A DNA stretch of 64,000 nucleotides from Heligmosomoides polygyrus polygyrus (lineage: Eukaryota; Nematoda; Chromadorea; Rhabditida; Heligmosomidae): assembly GCA_947396885.1 (NCBI GenBank), contig OX377206.1:16983114-17047113 (forward strand), in the 5' to 3' direction. Position 1 is the stretch's first letter. Each line of letters opens with the position of its first letter. Positions 25,927 to 37,900 of this stretch are shown here, in pieces. The notes below the pieces were generated by a model. It was not told the DNA's origin. It was given only the letters and a program-made list of their open reading frames with translations, and did no database searches. The translations under genes and the position numbers were made by a program.

Positions 25927-28900
25927 CAAGTACAGACTGTCGAAATGACACCATTTTTTTTTTTTTTTTTTTTTGGATGGTGTTGTTGTCCTTTGTTCAA
26001 GATTGTTATGTCATTGTGTTCTATAATATGTTATTAAAGAGCTATGAATAATTTTAATTTTAATAAATAATAATATAATATTTATTTAAATAGTTTTACG
26101 CACAGATTTACACCTAATTATATTTCTTAACGACTACATTTAGATGTCGTTCATGCTGGTTTTGTGCTCTCTTCAAAGGCACACGCGAAAATCCTTGGCA
26201 TCGATACGGAAGAAGCGCTCCATTTGGATGGAGTATTGGGCTATGTAGACGTTAAGGTAATCGTTCGAGACTCCGCTTCTTATTTGTCAATCATATGCCC
26301 AGAGAGAAAAAGGTAACGAGAGAAGAAACTGAACATTAAGCAGGGAATGACTTCAGCTCCCCATCGAACTTCGTACGGATACCTATATCATGTGAAAGAG
26401 CTTGAAACACTGATCACCAAAAAGGTGGACCAAATTTGCTAGATGGATCTCATAAGCGAGTTCCAGCTGGCCAAAGTCGCGTTGCCGACTGCGTACCACG
26501 TCGTTCATGCAGCGTGGACGCAATGCAGCGTAATCAGCGTTGGACGCATTGCCAGCTGCTGCGGCGGTACAGAGGTAGTGTTCTCGATCCGCAGGAATGT
26601 GGTCATGAGTTCGATTCCAGCACGCGATGGCGTTCTTGCGTTTCGCGTTTTATCGTCAGTGAAACCCGTCATCTCGTTTCCAACTCATTTTTGAAGAAAA
26701 AAAAGCATGGCAACAAATGTTTTTACGTTTATCAAGCTTTATGAGTGTGGAAAGTTGAGAATTTTTGATTTCCAGGTTAAGGAAGTCAAATTATGCCAGA
26801 TTCGTGATCAGCACCCCAAATCTTGTTTAAAGGGCAATGTTCTTACATTAGACAACAATGGTATCTAGCCAATTTTAGGATATTCCTGAATCCGGTACAA
26901 ATTACCCCGGTAAACTGCCGTTCAACATCCTCGGTCCCGATGATTGTCCAGTATTCGCTGAAGAAGAAGTGAGGATACAGTCTTCGATCTTGAACCAAAG
27001 GAACTCACTTGGTCTACAACAGTGTCATGAATTTCGCAGGTAGAAGCCGTTGGACAGGTCATCGGTCTAGTGGTTGCTAAAGATGTGGGAACTGCCCGAC
27101 GAGCTGCTAAACTGGTCAAGGTGCGCTACGAGGAGCTTCCTGCCATCCTTACAATGGAGGTGGGCTACTTTAGATCATACGATTGTAATTGTGCCACCAA
27201 CAAAAGTACAACGCTTTGTAACATACATATTCTTTAGGAAGCCATCGAAAAGAAGTCCTACCTCTTTGATCCTCAACACTTCGGGGTTGATCAGAATACA
27301 GTCGAAGAAGCACTGTCAAAGTGCGACATCGTGCTTGAAGGTACGCTACATTTGTGCAGTACTGGACATGCCGCTCCGTCCAACGAGCACAAGCGGCGCG
27401 AGAGATTAGGAGCGGCGCAAAGGCGCGCCGGAAAGCGCCGTTTTCCGCTCCCCACGCATCGCGTCGGAGGCACATCTTAATAGGGCGAGGTATACTCAAA
27501 TTCTGGACGTTAGGCTGATGGAAGAAGCCTATCCACTCGTTTGGGCTAGCATGGCCTACTGTTTGGAACTAACTGCCGGCATGGCGCGTGCTGTGAACAA
27601 TGCATATAGGTCCAGCAGACTCAATCGAAGCGGCGCGACCGCCCATAGAGTGACGTTAGACTAATGAATGAAAGCTATCCACGCGTATTCAGTGTCTTGA
27701 AAACGAAATAACTATGTTCTATTCTGGCATTGGTTGCATAGCAGGGAATAGGCTTACAAAAACATTTTTCGAACCATCGATTGCGGTATTTTCAGGCACT
27801 ACAAGAACTGGAGCTCAAGAGCATTGCTACATGGAAACGCAGAGCAGCATCGCTATTCCAGGCGAGAACGATGAATGGTAGATACTATTACGGAACTTTT
27901 TCGCCGTATTTTTTAGTACACACTTACTTTGTTTGTGATTCAGGATCATCTACGCCTCCACCCAGGCTATTAACCTCTTGCAGCTTCACACGGCTGCTGC
28001 TCTTGGTCTTCCTGCGCATAAAGTGACTGTACGGGTGGGTAGTTTTGATAACATTTGGCGGTATTGTTGGACAACGTTGTCCTGCCCTTCGCATTGCTGT
28101 CCTACGACAATATCGGACAATGCTGTCCGGCACCACATCTTCTGTTTTCTCACCACATATCCATGCCGTTTCACCATTCTATGATAACTAGTGGGTACTA
28201 TTGGGTTGTCCCATAAGTCCCCGCCGTTTTTTTTTCAACGATTCACTGCAGATTTCCCCGGTCTCTTGCATAGCGCTGCATAGCTTTCGGAAGAGAATGA
28301 TTTGCTCTATCAGAACGTGTATTGCATTGCTTTTTTCATCATGAATTTTGTCAATTTCTAGGTCGTTGAAGTGAAAAGTGAAAAAGTAGCCATTTGCGCA
28401 CTTGTTCTCTCCGCTTAGGTTTGTAATTTTTTGCGCAGTTTTTTATAGCACTTGGAAGACAATGTTCTGTATTACAAGAACGTGTGTTGGTCCTATTTTC
28501 TCACTTGCCTTTACTGATTTTTAGGCCATCAAATTGGGAATTCCGACTTTTTCGTCCGAATTTCTCCGGTTCTGTGGTTAGACTTTTTTGCTTGGTGTTA
28601 TATGCTGTTTGGAAGAAGATGTCTTGCTCAGTAAGAATTTGTGTCGCGTTTATTGGCTCACGCTGATTTCTGCCGAATATCAACAACTGAAGAAGGAGAA
28701 GGAGTTGTTGGTGAAGACGATTTTTCTCTTTTTGGCATTTTGTTGACATTCAGTAGAAATCAATTAAACGCAACACAAATTCTTATAGAGCAAGACATTC
28801 TCTTTCGAATGACATATAACTCCAACCCAAAAAGTTCAACCACAGAGCAGGAACTGTCGGCAAAAATAACCATCCTCCTTCGGACGTCCCAATTTGATGA

Positions 28901-31900
28901 CCTAAAAATCAATAAAGGACAAATGAGTAAATGGCACTAACACATATTCTTGTAGTACGGAACATTGCCTTCCAAATGCTGAAAAAAACTGCGCAAAAAA
29001 TACAAACCTAAGCGGAGAGAACAAGTGCGCTAATGGCTACTTTTTCACTTTTTCGCTTTTCACTTCAACCACCTAAAAATTGACAAAATTCATGATGAAG
29101 AATGAAATGCATTACATCCTCTGATAGAGCAAATCATTCTCTTTCGAAAGCTATGCAGCGCTATGCAGGAGACCGCCGGCGAAATCTGCAGTGAATCGTT
29201 GAGAAAAACGGCGAAGACTTATGGGACAACCTAATATATGTAGTATCACGAGATTCTGACACTCTCATGGAATCACTAAGTGCAATATGTAGGAGCCTTG
29301 GTAGATACTATACTTGTAGTCGAATAATCGAACTCAAAAAATTACTCGATTGCTCCATGGGTCGCAAACTCGGATCGTTATTCGAATTCGAAATTCAAGG
29401 GGTTGCAAATTCGAATAATACGAATTTCGAATTTGTGGTTCTTTCGAGTATAACGGTTTTTGCAGGCGATGTTCATTCCGGTGACAGCCGTTTTCGGTAC
29501 AACACTGTCCTGGAGTCCACTGTTACAAAAAGGGATTCAGTGTGGAGGATAATCCGCTTTGGTACATGAATGACCAATATGTAGTTCTCAGTTGTTGTAA
29601 AGACGACCCCTTCCAGGTGACGCACTGGCGTGAGTTCTAAGAATAGGTGAATCCATAAATATCGATCTATAGATAATATCGACTTTCGTCCGTGCTTTAT
29701 CGCTCCAGACTGGGATGACGCAAATATGAAGATGACTGCCCTGTTTTCTAAAGTGAGCAAAATCGGCTAAGTAAATACTTCCATCGATGTTATCGATTTT
29801 TTGCTAAAAGTATGAGTCGTTTCTCTGTAGTTTCCGTTCGAGATCAGAATGTTGTGGTTGTGGTAATCGTTGTACAGATTTTACAGCACGTAGTTTAATC
29901 AATCAATATGGGCGTATTTATTTATCTTTTTACCCTACTTCTGTCTTTAGTCGCTGTTAAAGAAACTGATGGGGAGAATGTGGTGGTCCTACGGCTTCCT
30001 CAAAGATGCAGGACTGCATTGATCGGAGCAGGTCAATATCGATCGATTTGATCCATTATTTCTAGCATCTGATGCTAAACCCCTGCGAAAATGATTGCAC
30101 ATCGCCTCCTTGGACAAACTAGAGCATTACAGTGCACGCTTTTCAACGCGTGGCTGTGAAAGATACTCGGTTTGCCGTTTGGATGTACAACGAAAAAATA
30201 ATGAAATGGATTCCATAGCTTGATATCTCGGGTAGAGGCTCATTTGATAATGTTTGGCTCAATAAATCTCACACTGGTTGACTGTAAAAGTTCATTTGAG
30301 TGGAATTCACACTAGTAATCACGCAACCAACACAACGCATTGCACAAGTGTGTGTAGCGATATCGACGACAAATTGAATGTATGATATTTGCATTCCTAC
30401 CCATCAAAATATGCTACAGAATATTGTTGGACCCGAAAGGTTGGAAATGTAAAATTGAAAGTGTAACATTCAATGGGATAATTTAAAGAGTGATAAATGT
30501 TGTTCAGAAACTTCAGAAACACTGTGGATAGTAGTGGCTATCAGTGTTATATGGGAGCGTGTAGCGCAGTCGGAGGGGCGCCGACTGTCGCGTGCATCCG
30601 ATACGAGGTTTCTGGTTCGGACTTCCCTCCTAAGCCAACCAAGCCTTCCATCCCTCCAGTGCAAGTGAATTGGTACCAGACTTGTCTGTGAAGGACAGAG
30701 CGCTGACTTGTTCATCGACTGGCTACCGCAAGCCATTGTATGGCCAAATACGCATTCAAATCGCCTCCACGATATCCCGTAGAAGTGGAATGCGTGGCGC
30801 ATCCAAAAAAGGATTGAATAACGCCGTCGTTTGTTTTTTTTGTCCTTTTATCAGTGTTATAAGCGTTTGAGTAAAATCTAGAGAACAATTTTTGTACTGC
30901 ATTTTTAAGCCAGATCGGGTGAATCACATAGTCTTTTTCACTCCAAAAAATCCGAGTGCAGAAATGTTCCCTTAAAACAGTCGTTTTGTGGAGAATTCGA
31001 AACGATCTTAAATGGAGCACATTCTTTGTCTGAAAACCCTAAACTCTGTGAATTATTTTTTTTTTCATCTCTGGTGAATATACTGATTTTCAAGTACAAT
31101 ATCCAACACAGACATCCTAGGAAGTAACTCAAAATAAATAAAAAATCTAACAAAATTCTAGAAGTGTTCAATTTTAACCATGATGGATCGAGTATATCAG
31201 CACACCGTAGTGGAGTTGTACAGTGAATTCACTTTATGTTTTTATTAGTTTTGTAAGTAATCATATAGAAAATCAGGATTCATAATCGCATTCGGAAATG
31301 CGCGACATTCCAGCAGATTTTGAGGTATTTGCAAAAATGGAGAATATTTCTTGCAAACAAAGATTAATCCTTGCTTAGAACCACCGAAATCTAAAAACTA
31401 GTTTTTCTCTAAGATCATTGGTGACTTTGGGTTTTCATGTACAATATGCAACAGAGACGTCATAGGATGTGAAACTAAATCTAAAAAAATCATAGAAGTG
31501 TTCAAGTCTAACTATGACGGATCGGGTAGATCAGCAATGTCCACCACACCGAAGTGGAATTGCACGGCGGATGCGTTTTATAATTTTATTAGTTTTGTAA
31601 GTTATCATATGGAAAATCAGAAATCATCATCGCACTTGGAAATGTGTGAAATTACAGCAAATTTTTGAGATGTTTTCTAAAATTTTAACCATATAACAGA
31701 TTCCGCCTCCAACGTTCTTGTGAATTCGTCAATCATGGTTTTAGTAGGGTTTTCTTTGAACTGGAGATGTTGTGATTAGTTCGTTACGTCGATACGTTAG
31801 AGTTGAATAGAGTTCAGAACTTGAAGATGACATCCGCTATCCAGCCTTAGCTTCCCTTTGCTGGTTCATAAGTGCCAAGTACTCTTTTCTGACAAATTCT

Positions 31901-34900
31901 TGTGGCAATTTCGAAACAATCTTCAAACCTTTGGGAAGGACTCGGAGTTTCAAGCATAAAAGTAACTTACAAATTTTCGCATAACCGTTAAGAGTACTAG
32001 GAAAATTGCGTTTAGATAATGAGAATTATTCTAGTTCGTCACGCCACTACTGTGGAGTGCGTAGATCAACGGTGTTCTTGACATCACTGGCTCCAATTCT
32101 TATAGTATACAATTATAAGAAGCGCTGATGTGTCCGAAAATGGAATGCACTGGAGGTCTGGTTCCTATTTCAGTGAAGATTTGAAGACGGAAACCTGTGT
32201 AGAACGTAGCTACAAAGTATAAAGGCTAAAGGACGGCGTTACTCAATCCCTTTTGGGATGCGCCAACGCATTCTACTTCCACGGGATGCCGTGGAGACGA
32301 TATGAGTGCGTATTTGGCCATACAATGACTTGCGGTGGCCAGCCGATGAACAAGTCAGCGCTTTATCCTTCCCAGACACGCCTGGTACCAATTCACCGAC
32401 CCCGGAGGGATGGAAGGCGTGGTTGGCCTGGGCGGCAAATCCGAACCACGAACCTGCTGGTAACGGGTGCACGCGACAGTCGACAGTTCCTCCGACTGCG
32501 CTTCGGATGATTCGGATAGGGTTATCCGAATAGGATATCCGAAAATGATTCATCCGGATCCAATGTATAATACGATTACCGATATATCGCTGCCGGCCGG
32601 TAAGCGGTTGATGAATCTGGCCCCAGGCATTAAACCTTCTAACGATTTTTTTAACGAAATTCGTTTTGTTAAATTTCTGGTGAATGATTAAATTTCGACA
32701 AAAAATACTAGTGTCCGCGCACTATTGTTTTGGATTAAAATTTAGTGGAAATGTTCCATATACTATGTTTACTTCAGACAGCAAATAAAGACGATTCTTC
32801 TGCAAATTAAACTGGGTTTTTTAGGAGTGTCAATAAAAAGGATAAAGGATAAAGGACGGTTTCACTCAATCCTTTTGGGGTGCGCCACGCATTTTACTTC
32901 TACGTGATGTCGTAAAGGCGATTTGAATGCGTATTTGGCCATACAATGACTTGCAATGGCAAGCCGATGAACGAGTCAGCGCTGTATCCTTCCCAGACAA
33001 ATCTAGTATCAATTCACTGACCCCAGAGGGATGGAAGGCTTGATTGGCTGAGGCGGTAAATCCGAACCAGGCTGCTGGTATCGGGTGCACGCGACCGTTA
33101 GCGCCTCATCCGACTGCGCTACGCGCGCCCTTAGAACGCACCTATACATTCAGTAACCTATTAAGCTTTACTTGTGTTTGAAAAAAAAACTCTGCGGAAG
33201 ATGATTCATAAAATCCATGTTTCAAGCGATTCTTCAGGCTTTCTAAAAGAAAGCTTTGACCATTCCACAACGCGCTACGCGTATTGTCATAAAATGGCTT
33301 GCTACGAAACAGGTTGAATTCTAATAAAATTGTTGAAAAGTTTACAGAAATTCTTTTCGTTTTTGAACTTGTTACTTTGCAAAAATTTTTGCTTTTATAT
33401 CAAAATTTTCTGCAATGTCGTACATTTCCAAATGCGATGATGAATCTTAGTTTTCTGTACGATTACTTGCAAAACTAATAAAATTATAAAATGCATCCCT
33501 GTAAAATTCCATTACGGTGTGGCAGATATTGCTGATCTTCTCGATCCGTCACAGTTAAACTTGAACATTTGAATTTTTAAGATTTTGAATCATCTCCTGG
33601 ATGTCTGTTTTGGATGTTGAAGTCGAAAACTGGTAAAGTCACCGAAGGTTTTAGGAAAGACTAGTTTTCAGATTTCGGTGTTTCAAGCAAGGAATATTCT
33701 CCATTTGAAGGGAATATTCTTTATTTTCGTCATTACCTCAAAATGTGCTGCAATGTCGGACATTTCCAAGTGCGTTCAAGTGCGTTAATGAATACTGATT
33801 TTCTATATGGTTACTTACAAAACTAATAAAATTATGAAATGCATCCACACAATTCCACTTCGGTGTGGTGGATATTGCTGATCTACTCGATCTATTGTAG
33901 TTAAACTTAAACGCTTCTATAATTTTGTTAGATTTTGAATCACCTCCTTGGTTGTCTGTGTATTGTATGGGTATTGTACTTGAACAGTAAAGTCACCAAA
34001 GAATTTGAAAAAAAAAAATAATTTGCAGATTTCGGTGTTCTAGCAAGGACTATTCACCATTTGAGAGGAATGTTCTCCATTTTTGCCATTAGCTCAAAAA
34101 TTTTGCATATTTTCTTAAAATATGCTGCAATGTCGCACTTTTCCAAGTGCGTTGATGAATCCTTGTTTTTTATATGATTACTTACAAAATTAATAAAATT
34201 ATAAAGTGCGTTCACTGTACAACGCCACTTCGGTGTGGTGGATATTGCTGATTTACTGGATCCGTCATAGATAAACATATATAATTTTGTTAAATTTCGA
34301 ATGACCTTCTTGGATGTCTCTGCTGGATATTGTACTTAAAAACAGGCAAATTCGCCAAAGATTTTAGAGAAAAAATATTTTTCCTATTTCGGGGTTCCCA
34401 AACAAGTACTATTCATTGTTTGAGATCGTTCCAAAACTTTCTACAAAATGACTTTTAAGGAAGCGGCGCTCAGACTTTTTTGAAGTTAATAAGGGCTATA
34501 TGATTATTCCCAATTCACCTGTGTGAGGCAGCGCTAACATAAAACTTCAGTGTCGTCTTCACTTTACTGAAACACTTATAACACTGGTTGGTAGTCACTA
34601 ATATCTACACTGTTTCCGAATATCATTTGTTACTCTTTGAATTGAACTATTGAATGGCATACTTTCAATCATACATTTCCCACCTTTCAGATACAAAAAG
34701 ATTCTGTATTCTACTGATGTGTAGTGATTTTCGCAGGGGTTTGTCAGGTGCTAGAAATAATTGATCATATCGATCGATATTAATCAGTTTTGATGAGAGC
34801 AGTGCTAGCACCCTTGGAGAAGTCATGGGACCATCAAATTCTCTCTATGAATCCCTTTGACGGCAACTGCAGGCAGATATAGGACAAACATTTCCTGTTT

Positions 34901-37900
34901 CCTAGGGGCTGAATGCTTCAAACCACAGTACAACATTTTCCTCGTTCTATTAAAAATGGTTTTTACACTTCCTCTTGATATTTTCTTGATTATATAATCG
35001 AGGAGCATTTTTTCTCACAATATAGTTCGTTTGGAGCATGATCGACGGTATGCAAAACTCTGGGCCAATCCGGTGATCGAAACCGGGACCTCCCGCACCC
35101 AAAGCAAGAATCATACCACTAGACCAATTGGCCGACGCTGCTGTCGCGTTGGACGCCGCTGATGAGCGAGTCCATTTCGATCCATTGGCGCTCAGCAACT
35201 CGAACAGCGTCACACATTTGGATCAACCGATCACGAGTCTCACTTTCTGAGTATCTTCAGGGAAATAAAAACCTTTGCCTTTTGCAAACTATCCGATACA
35301 ATCTAAACATAATACGTTTCTTCTTCCTTATCAACGAGAGTCTCTTTCGGTTGTGGGAAAATAATATTTTTCCAAATCAAGGGGATTTCCACGTCCTTTG
35401 GCGGCAAACTGATCTATCCTAGTGAGGCAAAGCACTTCATTTAGTCGTTTTTGATAGCAACAAATTATTTAAAATGCGCTGTTGTACATAAAGTGCACTC
35501 TGAGCTATCCTACGAGAGGACTTTTTAGGCGTCTTCCTGCTGGTAATAAGCCACCCAGTTTGTGTTTGTTTCGCTTATCCGGCGCCCCCCCCCCCTCCTC
35601 CTACTAGGATGGATCACGGCAATAAACCCAAATTCCCTTGGTTACCTTTCTGTGATTATTCGAGAAGCGTGACATCCTGGTGGCGAAGTAAGTGCACACT
35701 TTCTCTTGCGTTTTTGTTTATGGATAGCCAAGGTTCTACGGTAAACAGTGAGATTTTGACAAATGATCTGCAGCAGTTTTGTCAGCGCGGACAAAATGTA
35801 TCACCTCAACTGTATCACCTGTCGTTCCGTTGATCATCGAGTTGCTCGAGCGGGCCACAGCACCGTCTTCATTCACCCCTGTCGCCTGTCAAAGTGCTCC
35901 AATGCATCCTCCTCTCTCGAGCGACACGAAGATCGTCACATCATGCATCAAGGGCCCTCACGAAGGAGTCCGACCAACGCGTTGATCGTCCTTCTGGTAT
36001 TCTCTTGACATCCCGCAGAGTCCAGTCGTCCAGCGGTGTCTGCGAAGCGCATTACGTGGCCGGCCCATCTAATTGTTGACGACTTGGTCCAGGCGAGAGC
36101 GTCCCTATTCCTCGAACGTCGACGAAGCTCATAACTCCGGATGCCATCTCTCACGTGAATCCGTGAATGTCGTGAATCTTGACACTCCGAGCGCCTTAAA
36201 AATTGCAAAAAGAATTATGTCTGTTTTCTTGTTGCGATTCACCGCCTGCAATCGCCGCAGTTTCCATTGAGTAAATCGGAGTTTGTCCGTTCTTGGTAGA
36301 TACCCTGTTCAAGGTTTCAGGCGAAGCGCATCGGTGGTGCGTTCGGAGGGAAATGCCAGCAGAGCCTTCCACCTGGTGTATGGTCGGCGGTAGCTGCTGC
36401 GGCCCTGCATCGTCCGGTCAGTGTTGTGCTAAGCCGGAACGAGGACATGCTGATTACTGGAAAGCGTCATCCGGCTATGGTCAAGTACAGGTAGGTTCAG
36501 ACGCCAGAGCCCGAATCGAATTTCGTTACTTTTCTTTTTTTCAGTGAGTGTTTTTATATTACGAAGCTCTCTCCGTGGAACTTTATGATGGTCATATTTT
36601 AGGTGGAACCAAAGCGATAAAGTGATTTAGTGCCTTCATTATAATTCAGCAGTCCATCCTACTTTTTGAAACGTCGTTATTTCATTAGCTGAGGTGGACA
36701 CTAATCTACTTTTTAAGACTTTTGCAAGCCGATATAGGTGGGCCAGAGTAAGACGCTTGGAATGCGCTGCTTTTCAAATGCAGCGACGCTTTGAGCCACT
36801 GATCACCTCTGTGAAAATCGACATTATCGATTGGATGTACTCACACGAAGGCTGGCGGATACAGACGCAGACAAATGGACGGATCAGTCAAAACGTATTT
36901 AGAAGGATCACCACCTTAAGGAATCATCTTACGATTAGCATTGAAGACGAAGTGTATTAGTCCATCATATCTTTATGCCGTTTTGAGAGGGGCTAGGTTT
37001 GTAACCTTCGATGCACCCTCCCCCTCCTCCGTTGAGCCTCATTACATACCAGAAAAGCCCAGTTCAACATCTCTCTGAAAGAACTCGAAGAAAGACCTAC
37101 CTCTCTTTGGGTTTTCGTTGTTGATTCAATTAGTAAAATGCTGCTAAAGTGAAATCTCTGATTGATCGCCGCCTTTAGAAACAAAATCCTAGGGTTTAGG
37201 GTGGGGGCCTAGGGTTTAGAAATAGCAACGTAATGGCGATCAATTAAGGGTTTTACGCTTTCGGAACTAAATTGACCTTGCCGACATGCTTGAATGCTGA
37301 TAGTAGCGGAGTTTAAGATGGAGCTGATTGTCGCCACGTCCTTAATCAAGATTGTTGGTCCGGGCCCCGTCCAAGCCTAGCGAGCCTTCCATCCCTCCTA
37401 GGACGGTGAATTGATGTCAGATTTGTTTGGAAAGACAATAGCATTGATTTTCTTCATCGACTATTACCGTGAGTGATCGTGTAGGTTAAATCAATGATAA
37501 AGGACGGTGTCACTCAGTACCTTTTGGAATGCGCCATGCATTCTACTTCTACGAGATATCGTGGAGACGACATGAATGTGTATTTAGCCCTACACTGACT
37601 TGGGGTGGCCAGCCGATCAACAAGTCAGCGCTTTATCTTTCCCAGACAAGTCTGGTAGCAACTCACCGACCCCTGGGAGTTGGAAGGCTTGGTTGACCCG
37701 GGCTGTAAATCCGAACCAGGAACCTGGTATCGAGTGCACACGACTGTCAGCACCTCCTCCGACTGCGCTACACCAGCCACACGTAGGACAAATGCACCCC
37801 CGAACTATCAAGATGACATTTAGTTAAAGTAGAATGCATAGTGCAAACAGGAGTTCATTAACGTTGCTTTCTATCGTCTATATTTTAATGTGGCTGAAAA

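Larger units (their letters stand above)
29990..34830. repeat. 4.8-kb imperfect inverted repeat with diverged ~350-bp satellite-like units
   Basis: The left arm (29990-31700) matches the reverse complement of the right arm (34830-33330). Shared blocks include ATTTCTAGCAYCTGA...AAACCCCTGCGAAAAT, CAGTGTTATAAG, and repeated units with ATCAGCAATRTCCACCACAC and TTTTATTAGTTTTGTAAGT. Units in the right arm recur at 33413, 33750 and 34129. The loop holds two antisense SINEs and half of a MITE. Confidence 0.75.
28035..36320 (+). other. 8.3-kb intron of the molybdenum hydroxylase
   Basis: It holds, in order, a foldback MITE (28200), a TTCGAA-rich patch (29290-29445), a 4.8-kb inverted structure (29990-34830), antisense tRNA-Pro (35062) and an antisense RTE fragment (35830-36260). 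Between these I see nothing coding. Confidence 0.85.

Noticed and set aside
25605..25929. - strand Leu-rich and Ile-rich frames
   Set aside because: Translation of the (AAT)n microsatellite.
37188..37220. Telomere-like CCTAGGGTTTAG repeats
   Set aside because: Only two imperfect motifs. Too short to call an interstitial telomere array.
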